DNA of 64,000 bases from Acetobacteraceae bacterium (GTDB lineage: Bacteria > Pseudomonadota > Alphaproteobacteria > Acetobacterales > Acetobacteraceae). The position numbers and the translations under genes were made by a program. The stretch is taken from NCBI GenBank assembly GCA_024280945.1, contig JAMXLO010000088.1, positions 1 to 64,000 on the forward strand, read 5' to 3'. This document shows positions 47,557 through 56,024 of the stretch, in pieces (within the stretch, counting starts at the first letter, position 1; the number at the start of each line of letters is the position of its first letter). The notes under the pieces are model-generated. The model saw only the letters and a program-made list of their open reading frames with translations. It did no database searches and was not told where the DNA came from.

Positions 47557-48504
47557 ATGATTCCGCTGCCGAGTCCGCAACAACTCCGTTACCTCGCCGC
47601 CCTCGCCGAATCGCGGCACTTTGGCCGCGCGGCGCTGGCCTGCTCGGTGACGCAATCGACGCTGTCGGCCGGCATCCTGGCGCTGGAGCGACAACTGGAT
47701 GCAGCGATCCTCGATCGCACCGCGGGAAAGCACGTCGTGTTCACCCCGCTTGGGCTGGAGCTGATCGAGCGATCCGGGGCGGCGCTGTCGGCGCTCGAGG
47801 CAGTGGTCGAGGCGGCGAACGCGGCACGAGCGCCTATGAGCGGGCCGTTGCGACTGGGCGTGATACCCACCATCGGACCGTTCCTGCTGCCGCGCCTGAT
47901 GCCGGTGCTGCGTGAGGGCTTTCCGCAGCTGCGTCTCTACTTGCGCGAGGACACAACCGCGCGGCTGGTCGAGCGTCTGGAGGCGAACCGGCTGGATGTG
48001 CTGCTGGTGGCATTGCCCTGTGATTGCGGCGGTGCCGATGCATCGCCAATCGCGCGGGACGAGTTCCTGGTAGCGCTGCCGCAAGGCCACAGGCTGACGG
48101 CACATGAGAAGGTGCCGGTCGCGGCGCTTGCCGGCGAGCGGTTGCTGCTGCTCGAGGACGGTCATTGCCTACGCGATCAGGCGCTGGCGGTGTGTGGACT
48201 GCTGGCTGGCGATCGCGATGGGCACGAGGGCTTTGCCGCCACCAGCCTGCACACGTTGACGCAGATGGTAGCCGGCGGGCTCGGCGTCACATTGCTGCCG
48301 CGGCTCGCCGTCTCGGCCGGCGTGACGGCGGGCACCGATATCGCCTTACGGCCGGTTGCCGCTTCCGGAGCATGGCGCACCTTGGGCATTGCGTGGCGAC
48401 CCAACACGCCGCGTGCTCCGGAGTACCGTTCGCTGGTGCCGCTGTTGAGCGAGACCTGCCGTGAGGCGCTGGCTTCCGCTCCTCCCGAACCGACGACAGA
48501 ATAG
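47557..48504 (+). CDS. oxyR: Hydrogen-peroxide sensor OxyR (LysR family)
   Basis: 315 residues. The N-terminal helix-turn-helix is LPSPQQLRYLAALAESRHFGRAALACSVTQSTLSAGI. The redox pair C204 and C213 lies in LEDGHCLRDQALAVC, with the same nine-residue spacing as E. coli C199/C208, and FAATSLHTLTQMVAGGLGVTLLP matches the regulatory domain. It would activate peroxide-defence genes such as katG (24248), which is not adjacent. The cupin gene follows after four bases. Confidence 0.93.
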   Translation: MIPLPSPQQLRYLAALAESRHFGRAALACSVTQSTLSAGILALERQLDAAILDRTAGKHVVFTPLGLELIERSGAALSALEAVVEAANAARAPMSGPLRLGVIPTIGPFLLPRLMPVLREGFPQLRLYLREDTTARLVERLEANRLDVLLVALPCDCGGADASPIARDEFLVALPQGHRLTAHEKVPVAALAGERLLLLEDGHCLRDQALAVCGLLAGDRDGHEGFAATSLHTLTQMVAGGLGVTLLPRLAVSAGVTAGTDIALRPVAASGAWRTLGIAWRPNTPRAPEYRSLVPLLSETCREALASAPPEPTTE

Positions 48505-48508
48505 CGAG

Positions 48509-48844
48509 ATGACCAGCAGTCCATACCTGTTCCTCGCCTCCGAACACCCACTGCGGGCCGTCACCGATCGGCTCAAAGCGCGGGAGGCGATATCGGACTT
48601 CGGCATCGCTCTGCGTTACCAGGAGCGTGGACCGGACGCACCGGGGGCGCCGGAGGCGGACTGGTGCGAGACAGGCCATTCGATCTTCATTTTGGCCGGC
48701 CGCATCCGCTACACATTCGATGACCACAGCGTCGAAGCGGGGCCCGGAGATATGCTGCACATCCCGGCCGGGCGAGGGCATCGACACAAGCCGAGTGTGG
48801 TGGGCGACGAGGTGGTGCGCTACGTGCTGACCGAGTTCAGCTAG
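48509..48844 (+). CDS. Cupin-domain protein
   Basis: 111 residues forming one small beta-barrel. The cupin motifs are GHSIFILAGRIRYTFDDHSVEAGPGDMLHIPAGRGHRH; the first motif is degenerate, the second keeps PAG.GH. No enzyme activity can be assigned; such proteins bind metals or small ligands. ATG 48509 lies four bases after the oxyR stop, so co-transcription is likely and a link to peroxide response is possible. Confidence 0.78.
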   Translation: MTSSPYLFLASEHPLRAVTDRLKAREAISDFGIALRYQERGPDAPGAPEADWCETGHSIFILAGRIRYTFDDHSVEAGPGDMLHIPAGRGHRHKPSVVGDEVVRYVLTEFS

Positions 48845-48901
48845 GTCTTCAACGCTTCCTCAACCGGTTGGCCACATGCTGGAGGGCGGAGGTATGCGAC
48901 C

Positions 48902-49792
48902 ATGCTGCTCGACAGCGTGCGGCACCTGCTGAGACTGCACGCAACCGCCCCAGTTGAGCCACAGGCGGCACCAGAGCCACAGCTGCTACTGTCGCCCGAA
49001 ATAGCGCTGGCAGAGGACGATGACCCTATCTGGCCGCGTGCGCGGATCGCCGTGGCTGAAGCACTTTGGGGCGAAGGCTTCCTGTTGCCGGGCGGTGGCG
49101 AGGAGGTGGTGCGCCTGGCGAAGCCTCTTGGCCTCTCAGCGGCTTCGAGCATGCTTCTGCTTGGCGCGGGCACAGGCGGCCCGCCGCGCCACATTAGCGC
49201 CGAGCTTGGGGTCTGGGTGTCCGGCTATGAGGTGAACCCACGGCTGGTCGCTCTGGCGAACGAAAGAAGCCAGCGGGCAGGACTGGGGCGCCGTGCCCAG
49301 GTCGAAAGTTGGGATCCGCGGCGGCCGAAATTCCCCGCCAGTTACTTTCACCACGGGATGGCCATCGAACCGCTCGGCGGCGAGTCACCGGGACCGCTGC
49401 TGGACGCGATTGCCCGGGCGCTTAAGCCTGGCGGGCAGTTCGTGCTGGAAGAGATTGTGGCAGATCGGCCGCTGCAGCCTGCCGCGCCGATGGTCGAGAC
49501 CTGGGCACGGCTGGCGCATCGCGCTCCCGCTGTTCCAAGCGAGGCCGCCATCACCGATGCACTTGCGCATCTTGGTTTCGACGTGCGGATCGTCGAGGAC
49601 GTGTCGCGCCGCCAGATGCAACAGGCACTGCTGGGATGGCGGTCCCTCGTGCAAACGATGCGGCAGGTCCACCCCGGGGTCCGTCAGGTATCACTGGTCG
49701 TGCGAGAGGCTGAGTTATGGCTGGCTCGTATTCGCCTGATGCGCGCGCAGCAGCTGCGGCTGGTGCGTTGGCACGCGATTTCCGCCGGATGA
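48902..49792 (+). CDS. Class I SAM-dependent methyltransferase
   Basis: 296 residues. SSMLLLGAGTGGPPRHISAELG (about residues 80-101) is a motif-I-like SAM site, followed by GYEVNPRLVALANERS. The acidic motif of relatives is partly replaced (SWDPRRPKFPASYFHHGMAIEPLG). ALKPGGQFVLEEIV is post-motif-III. The first 50 residues are Pro/Ala-rich and unstructured-looking. The substrate is unknown. It lies 57 bases after the cupin gene. Confidence 0.7.
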   Translation: MLLDSVRHLLRLHATAPVEPQAAPEPQLLLSPEIALAEDDDPIWPRARIAVAEALWGEGFLLPGGGEEVVRLAKPLGLSAASSMLLLGAGTGGPPRHISAELGVWVSGYEVNPRLVALANERSQRAGLGRRAQVESWDPRRPKFPASYFHHGMAIEPLGGESPGPLLDAIARALKPGGQFVLEEIVADRPLQPAAPMVETWARLAHRAPAVPSEAAITDALAHLGFDVRIVEDVSRRQMQQALLGWRSLVQTMRQVHPGVRQVSLVVREAELWLARIRLMRAQQLRLVRWHAISAG

Positions 49793-49853
49793 GCTCCATT
49801 GACATGGGCGGGCGTCGCCCCTATCCAGCGCGGCTCTTCACTGGGCGCTGGAC

Positions 49854-49979
49854 ATGAAAATTCGCAACAGCCTGAAGGCCGCCAAGGTCCGCGACAAGAA
49901 CTGCCGCGTGGTGCGCCGGCACGGGCGCGTCTACGTGATCAACAAGAAGAACCCGAGAATGAAGGCCCGTCAGGGCTGA
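49854..49979 (+). CDS. rpmJ: 50S ribosomal protein L36
   Basis: 41 residues: [25 protein letters not shown] followed by [16 protein letters not shown]. This is the alphaproteobacterial L36 of the zinc-free type: only one cysteine remains of the four zinc ligands. It is the smallest large-subunit protein and sits near the peptidyl-transferase region. It stands alone between a methyltransferase and a hydroxyacid dehydrogenase, outside ribosomal protein operons, as is common in this class. Confidence 0.93.
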   Translation: MKIRNSLKAAKVRDKNCRVVRRHGRVYVINKKNPRMKARQG

Positions 49980-50102
49980 CTGACAGCGGTGGCATGGCCA
50001 GCGGCCAGCCAGAAGGCCTGCTGACGGCGAGCACGTGGAAGAACGTTGCCCCTCGGGGCAAGGCGGGTATGGTCTGGCTGCATCCACCAGGATAGGCCCG
50101 CC

Positions 50103-51071
50103 ATGTTCCCTCCCAAGGATCAGCTCACGATCTGCTTTGCACACGCTGCCTATCAGATGAAGGCGTGTTTCGACGCACTCGGCACCGGCATATGCAACTT
50201 CGAACTTCGCGACGGCGATGCATTTTCGCAGCGCGCCCACGAGGCGGATGTCATCGTAGTGTCCGGAATGTGGCACAATGGCCTGATCCCTCTGGCCAAG
50301 CGTCTGCGATTCATCCAGTCCATCGGATCGGGAACAGATCAGTTCGACAAGGAGGCGCTTGCCGCGCGTGGAATCCGACTGGCGAGCGCCGCGGGCGTGA
50401 ACGCGCGGGCAGTGGCGGAACACGCGATATCGCTGATCCTGGCGATGGCGCGCCGGTTGCCGGAGGCGCGTGACAACCAGGCGCGACGGGTCTGGCGTGG
50501 CATGATCGGCGATCTGACGGAGCGAGAGGACGAACTGTCGGGCAAGACAGTGCTGATCATCGGCCTGGGTCGGATCGGTGGTCGGCTGGCCCAGCTGGCC
50601 AAGGCCTTCGAGATGAAGGTGATCGGTTTTCGTCGCCATCCCGCGTCGGGTCGGGGCGCGGCCGATGCGGTGCACCCGCTCACCGAGCTTTCCGCCTTTC
50701 TCCCCCAGGCCGACTTCGTGGTGCTGACGTGTCCTCTCGTGCCGGAGACGCAGGGGTTGATCGACGCCAAGGCGCTGGGCTTGATGCCGTCCTCGGCCTT
50801 CCTGGTGAACGCGGCACGGGGGCCATGCGTTGTCGAGGCTGCCTTGATCGAGGCGCTGCAGGCCGGACGGATCGCCGGTGCAGCGCTTGACGTCACGGAT
50901 CCGGAGCCGCCGCAGCAGGATTCGCCGTTATGGACCCTGCCCAACCTCTTCCTGACACCGCATACCGGTGGCGAGACCAGGCAGTACGAGGCGAATGTCA
51001 TCGACATCCTGGTGGAGAACCTCGGGAGACTTTGGCGCGGCGAAACGGAGTTGCGCAATCAGGTTGTGTGA
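50103..51071 (+). CDS. D-2-hydroxyacid dehydrogenase
   Basis: 322 residues. NAD motif TVLIIGLGRIGGRLAQLAKAF (about residues 148-168); catalytic Arg in NAARGPCVVE, Glu in DVTDPEPPQQDSPLW and His in LTPHTGGET. A probable glyoxylate/hydroxypyruvate or other 2-ketoacid reductase. It lies 77 bases before glcD in the same direction, which suggests a role in interconverting glycolate, glyoxylate or a related pair, one step reducing and the other oxidising. ATG 50103 gives the normal family N-terminus. Confidence 0.88.
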   Translation: MFPPKDQLTICFAHAAYQMKACFDALGTGICNFELRDGDAFSQRAHEADVIVVSGMWHNGLIPLAKRLRFIQSIGSGTDQFDKEALAARGIRLASAAGVNARAVAEHAISLILAMARRLPEARDNQARRVWRGMIGDLTEREDELSGKTVLIIGLGRIGGRLAQLAKAFEMKVIGFRRHPASGRGAADAVHPLTELSAFLPQADFVVLTCPLVPETQGLIDAKALGLMPSSAFLVNAARGPCVVEAALIEALQAGRIAGAALDVTDPEPPQQDSPLWTLPNLFLTPHTGGETRQYEANVIDILVENLGRLWRGETELRNQVV

Positions 51072-51148
51072 ACCATCGCCCGCGCTCGCCCGATCGTGGA
51101 GGCGACTGGCGCTTGCCTCGACCTGCCGGTGAGATCATTTTGACCAAC

Positions 51149-52597
51149 ATGATCAATCAGCCTGAGCCCAAAGCCGAGATATTGGCGCGGCGGGACACGA
51201 TCGTAGCCGCCTTTCGCGGCATGCTGCCCCCCGAAGCGGTGATTGCCGAGCCAATCCGGTTAAGGCCATACGAAACCGACGGCCTGTCGGCGTACCGGCA
51301 ACCGCCGCTGGCTGTGGTGCTGCCGGAAACCACCGAGCAGGTTGCCGCAGTCATGCGGTATTGCCACGCCGAAGGCATTCGCGTGGTGCCGCGCGGCGCC
51401 GGCACGTCGCTGTCCGGCGGCGCTCTGCCGATGGCCGATGCGGTGGTGGTCGGATTGATGAAGATGAACCGCATCCTTGACATCGATTACGCCGATCGCT
51501 GCGCCACCGTGCAGGCCGGCGTGACCAACATCGGGATTACCGATGCGGTGCAGGGCCGAGGCTTCTTCTACGCGCCAGATCCGTCCAGCCAGCTTGCCTG
51601 CATGATCGGCGGCAACGTCAACATGAACTCCGGCGGTGCGCATTGCCTGAAATACGGCGTCACTGCCAACAACTTGCTCGGTTTGAAGATCGTTACGGCG
51701 GAAGGTGATGTTTTGAATATCGGCGGCCGCCATCTCGACGCGGCCGGCTATGACTGGCTTGGGCTGCTGACCGGCAGCGAGGGCCAGTTGGCGGTGATCA
51801 CCGAGGTGACTGTGCGCATCCTGCGCTCGCCGGAAGGTGCGCGCGCGATGCTGGCGGCTTTCCGATCCAATGAGATCGCGGGGGCCTGTGTCGACTCCAT
51901 CATCTCCTCCGGCATCATTCCGGTGGCATTGGAATTCATGGACCGGCCGGCGATTCATGCCTGCGAGGACTTTGCGCATGCCGGTTATCCGTTGGATGCC
52001 GAAGCGATGCTGATCATCGAGGTTGAAGGCAGTTCCGAGGAGCAGGACGCGCTGCTCGCCCGCATTCGAGCAATCTGCGAGCAGCACGATCCGATCAGCA
52101 TGAAGGTGTCGCAGTCGGCCGAGGAGTCGCTCGCGATCTGGAAAGGCCGCAAGGGCGCGTTCGGTGCGATCGGCCGCATCAGCCCCGACTACCTCTGCAT
52201 GGATGGCGTCATCCCCACTTCACGCCTGCCCGAGGTGCTGCGGCGGATCGGCGAGATGGGCGACGTGTATGGGCTGAAGGTGGCCAACATCTTCCATGCC
52301 GGCGATGGCAACCTCCATCCGCTGATCATGTTCGACGCAAACGACCCGGAGAGCTTTCGCAAGGCGGAGCAATTCGGCGCCGACATTCTGAAGCTATGCG
52401 TGGAGATGGGCGGCTGTCTCACCGGTGAGCACGGCGTCGGCGTTGAAAAGCGCGACCTCATGCCCGTGCAGTTCAAAGCCGAAGAACTGGAGCAGCAGCG
52501 CCGCATAAAGACGGCGTTCGATCCCGATTGGCTGCTCAACCCGAACAAGGTGTTTCCGCTGGCGGCGAGCAGTGAGCGATCTGCTCGCACCCACTGA
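51149..52597 (+). CDS. glcD: Glycolate oxidase subunit GlcD (FAD-linked)
   Basis: 482 residues. FAD-binding PCMH domain: LPETTEQVAAVMRYCH, VPRGAGTSLSGGALP and IGGNVNMNSGGAHCLKYG. The C-terminal domain has the HAGDGNLHPLIMF and GEHGVGVEKRDLM motifs. GlcD is the catalytic flavin subunit of membrane-associated glycolate oxidase GlcDEF. ATG 51149 is reported; TTG 51140 has a better-spaced GGTGAG. It overlaps glcE by 26 bases. First of the glcDE-x-F-TPR series. Confidence 0.93.
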   Translation: MINQPEPKAEILARRDTIVAAFRGMLPPEAVIAEPIRLRPYETDGLSAYRQPPLAVVLPETTEQVAAVMRYCHAEGIRVVPRGAGTSLSGGALPMADAVVVGLMKMNRILDIDYADRCATVQAGVTNIGITDAVQGRGFFYAPDPSSQLACMIGGNVNMNSGGAHCLKYGVTANNLLGLKIVTAEGDVLNIGGRHLDAAGYDWLGLLTGSEGQLAVITEVTVRILRSPEGARAMLAAFRSNEIAGACVDSIISSGIIPVALEFMDRPAIHACEDFAHAGYPLDAEAMLIIEVEGSSEEQDALLARIRAICEQHDPISMKVSQSAEESLAIWKGRKGAFGAIGRISPDYLCMDGVIPTSRLPEVLRRIGEMGDVYGLKVANIFHAGDGNLHPLIMFDANDPESFRKAEQFGADILKLCVEMGGCLTGEHGVGVEKRDLMPVQFKAEELEQQRRIKTAFDPDWLLNPNKVFPLAASSERSARTH

Positions 52598-53759
52598 CGA
52601 AGACGCGATTGCGGCGGCAATCCGGCGGGCCGGGACGGCGCGGGAACCTCTCGCTGTCGGCGGCAACGGCACGAAGTCGGCAATGCTGCGGCCTGTGCAG
52701 GCGGCACGATCACTGTCCACAGGCAATCTGACGGGGATCACGCTTTACTCCCCAAAGGAATTGATCATCAGTGCGCGCGCCGGGACGCCCCTGTCGGAGA
52801 TCGAAGCGACACTCAACGAGCAAGGGCAGCACGTCATCGCCGAGCCACCCGATCCTGGCGGCCCTCAGACGATTGGCGGCGTCGTGGCAACGAACCTGTC
52901 CGGCCCGCGCCGCGTCGCCTGGGGGGCGATGCGCGACCACCTGCTCGGGCTTCGGGCGGTGAACGGTCATGGCCAGGTGATCCACTCTGGCGGGCGTGTG
53001 CTGAAAAATGTCACCGGCCTCGATCTCTGCAAGCTGCTCGCTGGCAGCCACGGCACTCTTGCCGTCATCACGGAAGTTACGCTGAAGGTGCTCCCGGCCC
53101 CGGAGGCCGTCGGCACCTTGGTTCTGCCGGGGCTGGACGCTGCTGACGGTGTGTCGTCGTTATCCGCGGCGCTGGGTTCGCCTTATTCCGTTTCTGCAGC
53201 GGCCTGGCTGCCAGCAGATGCGACCGACCGGATTCCGATGCTGTCGGCCTTCCACGGCCCTGTCGCGCTGGTCCGCATTGAGGAGTTCGCCCCCTCGGTC
53301 GCCTACCGCATGCGGAAGCTGCGCGACGAACTGGGCGGTCGCGGCGAGATACTGGACGATGCGGCATCACGTAGCGTGTGGCACGCGATCCGCGACCGGG
53401 AGCCGCTGGTCCCCATGACCGACGAAGCAGTCTGGCGGGTTTCGGTGCGTCCCTCGGCCGGTGCGCAAGTGCTGCGTTCGGTTGGGGACGCATGCGGCGC
53501 GCGCGGCTATCTCGATTGGGGTGGCGGCCTGGTGTCGCTCGCCGGACCGGCGACCGCCGCGGCACACGAGGCGGTGCAGATGGCAGCGCGCGACGCTGGC
53601 GGTAGCTGGATGTTGATGCAGGGATCCGAGACACTGCGCGTCGCAGTCGATGTGATCCCGCCGGAACCGGAACCCTTGGCGCGGATTACCCAACGCGTGA
53701 AGGCAGCGTTCGATCCTCATGGTATTTTGAATCCCGGGCGCCTGTATGCGAGTCTGTAG
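52572..53759 (+). CDS. glcE: Glycolate oxidase FAD-binding subunit GlcE
   Basis: 395 residues, related to GlcD but lacking its catalytic C-terminal domain. The FAD-site GNGTKSAML (about residue 36), PPDPGGPQTIGGVVATNLSGPRR and GRVLKNVTGLDLCKLLAGSHGTLAVITEVTLKV are conserved GlcE blocks. It begins with GTG inside the end of glcD (26-base overlap), indicating translational coupling, and ends directly before the small membrane protein gene. Confidence 0.92.
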   Translation: MSDLLAPTDEDAIAAAIRRAGTAREPLAVGGNGTKSAMLRPVQAARSLSTGNLTGITLYSPKELIISARAGTPLSEIEATLNEQGQHVIAEPPDPGGPQTIGGVVATNLSGPRRVAWGAMRDHLLGLRAVNGHGQVIHSGGRVLKNVTGLDLCKLLAGSHGTLAVITEVTLKVLPAPEAVGTLVLPGLDAADGVSSLSAALGSPYSVSAAAWLPADATDRIPMLSAFHGPVALVRIEEFAPSVAYRMRKLRDELGGRGEILDDAASRSVWHAIRDREPLVPMTDEAVWRVSVRPSAGAQVLRSVGDACGARGYLDWGGGLVSLAGPATAAAHEAVQMAARDAGGSWMLMQGSETLRVAVDVIPPEPEPLARITQRVKAAFDPHGILNPGRLYASL

Positions 53760-54023
53760 GTGCGCATGAGTATTCCCAGCGGCGTCATCGTACCACTGTT
53801 CCTTGTGAGCTTTCTGCTGTGCGGTTTTCAGTACTTCCGTCTCAACTACGATCGCCGCCTGATGAACCTGCAATTCGGCATGATGCTGGGGGCGATCGTA
53901 CTGATGCTCGCCGTCGTCTTCTTCAGGGGAGCACTGTTCTCCTGGGTGTTCTTCCTGCTCGGTTTGTTGTGGCTTGGGCTGTCCGTCTATCTGTTGCGCA
54001 AAATGCTGGCTGCCAAGGTTTAG
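53760..54023 (+). CDS. Small membrane protein inside the glc operon
   Basis: 87 residues (GTG 53760; ATG 53766 possible). Three hydrophobic segments: VIVPLFLVSFLLCGFQYF, then a basic loop YDRRLMNLQF, then GMMLGAIVLMLAVVFFRG and WVFFLLGLLWLGLSVYLL. It starts on the base after the glcE stop and ends on the base before the glcF GTG. It is therefore embedded in the operon and probably anchors or assists the otherwise peripheral GlcDEF complex at the inner membrane. I know no named family. Confidence 0.7.
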   Translation: MRMSIPSGVIVPLFLVSFLLCGFQYFRLNYDRRLMNLQFGMMLGAIVLMLAVVFFRGALFSWVFFLLGLLWLGLSVYLLRKMLAAKV

Positions 54024-54026
54024 GTG

Positions 54027-55331
54027 ATGCAGACGAATTTCACAGCCGAGCAACTGCGTGACCCCGAAACCTCTGCAGCCAACCAGGTGCTGCGCACCTG
54101 TGTGCACTGTGGGCTCTGTACCGCAACATGCCCAACGTTTCTGCTGCTGGGCGATGAACTCGACAGCCCGCGTGGGCGCATCTACCTGATCAAGGACATG
54201 CTGGAGGCGCAACGGCCGGCGACTGAAGACGTTGTGCGCCATATCGATCGCTGCCTGTCCTGTCTTGCCTGCATGACGACTTGTCCGTCGGGCGTGAACT
54301 ACATGCATCTGGTCGATCATGCGCGCACGTATATCGAGCGGACATATCGCCGCCCGTGGCACGAGCGCGCACTGCGTGCAGGGCTGGGCACCGTGCTGCC
54401 ACGTCCGTGGCTGTTTCGACTGACATTGCTTGGCGCCAGACTGATTCGGCCGATGACCGGCTTGTTGCCGCGAGGTGGTATGCTCGGGGAGCGCGTCCGG
54501 GCAATGCTGGAGCTCACTCCGACCCGGTTGCCACATTCGAATAGTGCGAACACCCAGCAGGTTTACCGCGCACAGGGTGCTCGGCGCGCTCGCATCGCGC
54601 TGCTGACCGGCTGCGCACAACAGGTGCTGGCGCCCGAGATCAACCAGGCGACGATCCGCCTGCTGACCCGGCTGGGCGTGGAGGTCGTCGTAGCGCCTGG
54701 TGCTGGTTGCTGCGGTGCACTGACGCACCACATGGGACAGCATGACGCCGCCATGACGAGTGCGCGCGCGAACATCGCGGCGTGGAGCGATCAACTCAAG
54801 GAGGAGGGATTGGATGCCGTGGTCGTCAACGCGTCCGGCTGCGGCACCATGGTAAAGGACTATGGGTTCATGTTTCGCACCGAGCCGGAACCCTGGCGAA
54901 GCAATGCCGAGCAGATCTCTGCGCTGGCGTGCGACGTCAGCGAATTGCTGTCTCGCCTGAACTATGAGCCGACGCGGGCGCCACCAGGCCTGACGGTCGC
55001 GTACCACTCAGCCTGCAGCCTGCAGCACGGCCAGCGCATCACAGCTGAGCCCAAGGCACTGCTTCAGCGAGCCGGCTTTACTGTGGTCGAGCCAGCGGAG
55101 CCGCATATCTGCTGCGGATCGGCAGGCACCTACAACATTCTGCAGCCGGCACTCGCCAGTCGCTTGCGCAAACGGAAGCTCGACAACCTGCGTGCCACAA
55201 CGCCCGATCTGGTTGCCGCCGGCAATATTGGTTGCATCACGCAGCTCAGCGGTGGAGGGCTGCCGGTGGTACACACGGTGGAACTGCTCGACTGGATGGC
55301 CGGCGGACCTGTTCCAGAGGCGATGGCATGA
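54027..55331 (+). CDS. glcF: Glycolate oxidase iron-sulfur subunit GlcF
   Basis: 434 residues. Two N-terminal 4Fe-4S motifs, CVHCGLCTATCPT and CLSCLACMTTCPS, feed two CCG domains (GAGCCGALTHH, HICCGSAGTYN). GlcF passes electrons from GlcD flavin to the quinone pool. Start ATG 54027 or GTG 54024, right after the small membrane protein stop. The stop overlaps the TPR gene start in ATGA fashion. Normal length for the family. Confidence 0.94.
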   Translation: MQTNFTAEQLRDPETSAANQVLRTCVHCGLCTATCPTFLLLGDELDSPRGRIYLIKDMLEAQRPATEDVVRHIDRCLSCLACMTTCPSGVNYMHLVDHARTYIERTYRRPWHERALRAGLGTVLPRPWLFRLTLLGARLIRPMTGLLPRGGMLGERVRAMLELTPTRLPHSNSANTQQVYRAQGARRARIALLTGCAQQVLAPEINQATIRLLTRLGVEVVVAPGAGCCGALTHHMGQHDAAMTSARANIAAWSDQLKEEGLDAVVVNASGCGTMVKDYGFMFRTEPEPWRSNAEQISALACDVSELLSRLNYEPTRAPPGLTVAYHSACSLQHGQRITAEPKALLQRAGFTVVEPAEPHICCGSAGTYNILQPALASRLRKRKLDNLRATTPDLVAAGNIGCITQLSGGGLPVVHTVELLDWMAGGPVPEAMA

Positions 55332-55894
55332 AGAATGGCGTTATCCTTGCGGCGATGCTGTGCGCCTCTCTTCCGGTGTTTGGACAGAGTGCCAGTCCGC
55401 AAAACAACGATCGTCGCGCAGCGCTTGATAGGCTTCTTGGGTCGCTGAAAACGGCGCCCAGCGAAGAGATCGCAGGCCCATTGGAACAGCAGATCAGAGA
55501 GCTGTGGCTGAACGCGGGCACGCCTGCTGTCACGCTGCTGATGAGTCGCGGCCTGCGCGAGATGAAAGCGGACGCCAAGCAGGACGCAATCGAGGACTTC
55601 TCTGCGGCAATCACGCTAGATCCAACATTGGCGGAGGCCTATCACCAACGCGCCATCGCGCGTTTTGCGGCGGGCGACACGCCGGGCGCGATCGCCGACC
55701 TGCAGGCGACGCTGCAGCATGAGCCGCGCAGCTTCTCTGCGTTCCAGACGCTCTCGGCAATCGCCGAGGCGCGGAAGGATTGGAAGGGGGCTTACGAGGC
55801 CTGGCAGAAGGTACTTGAGATCGATCCGAGGACCCCGGGCGGCCAGGAGCGGCTTAAGAACCTACGCCGGCGGGCGTTGGGCGAGGAGGCGTGA
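55328..55894 (+). CDS. Secreted TPR-repeat protein at the end of the glc operon
   Basis: 188 residues. Signal peptide MKNGVILAAMLCASLPVFGQS, then a helical linker (RRAALDRLLGSLKTAPS) and about three tetratricopeptide repeats (MSRGLREMKADAKQDAIEDF, AEAYHQRAIARFAAGDTPGAI, WKGAYEAWQKVLEIDPRTPG). It should be periplasmic and mediate protein-protein contacts. The ATGA overlap with glcF suggests co-translation, yet a periplasmic TPR protein has no obvious role for GlcDEF. Confidence 0.85.
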   Translation: MKNGVILAAMLCASLPVFGQSASPQNNDRRAALDRLLGSLKTAPSEEIAGPLEQQIRELWLNAGTPAVTLLMSRGLREMKADAKQDAIEDFSAAITLDPTLAEAYHQRAIARFAAGDTPGAIADLQATLQHEPRSFSAFQTLSAIAEARKDWKGAYEAWQKVLEIDPRTPGGQERLKNLRRRALGEEA

Positions 55895-56024
55895 GCGACA
55901 GCACGGAGGCTGCATGCGTTGCAGATCCGGGGTGTCCCATAGCAGACGAAGATCGAATACCCTCGTCGCCAGCATCGCGGCATGGCGGATCTGCAGCCAC
56001 GCCAGCCAGTGACAGATCCGGATA

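Noticed and set aside
53367-55007. 546-residue minus-strand frame opposite glcE and glcF
   Set aside because: Composition is Gln/His/Arg-rich and non-globular, and the plus strand has well-conserved GlcE and GlcF motifs in exactly this region.
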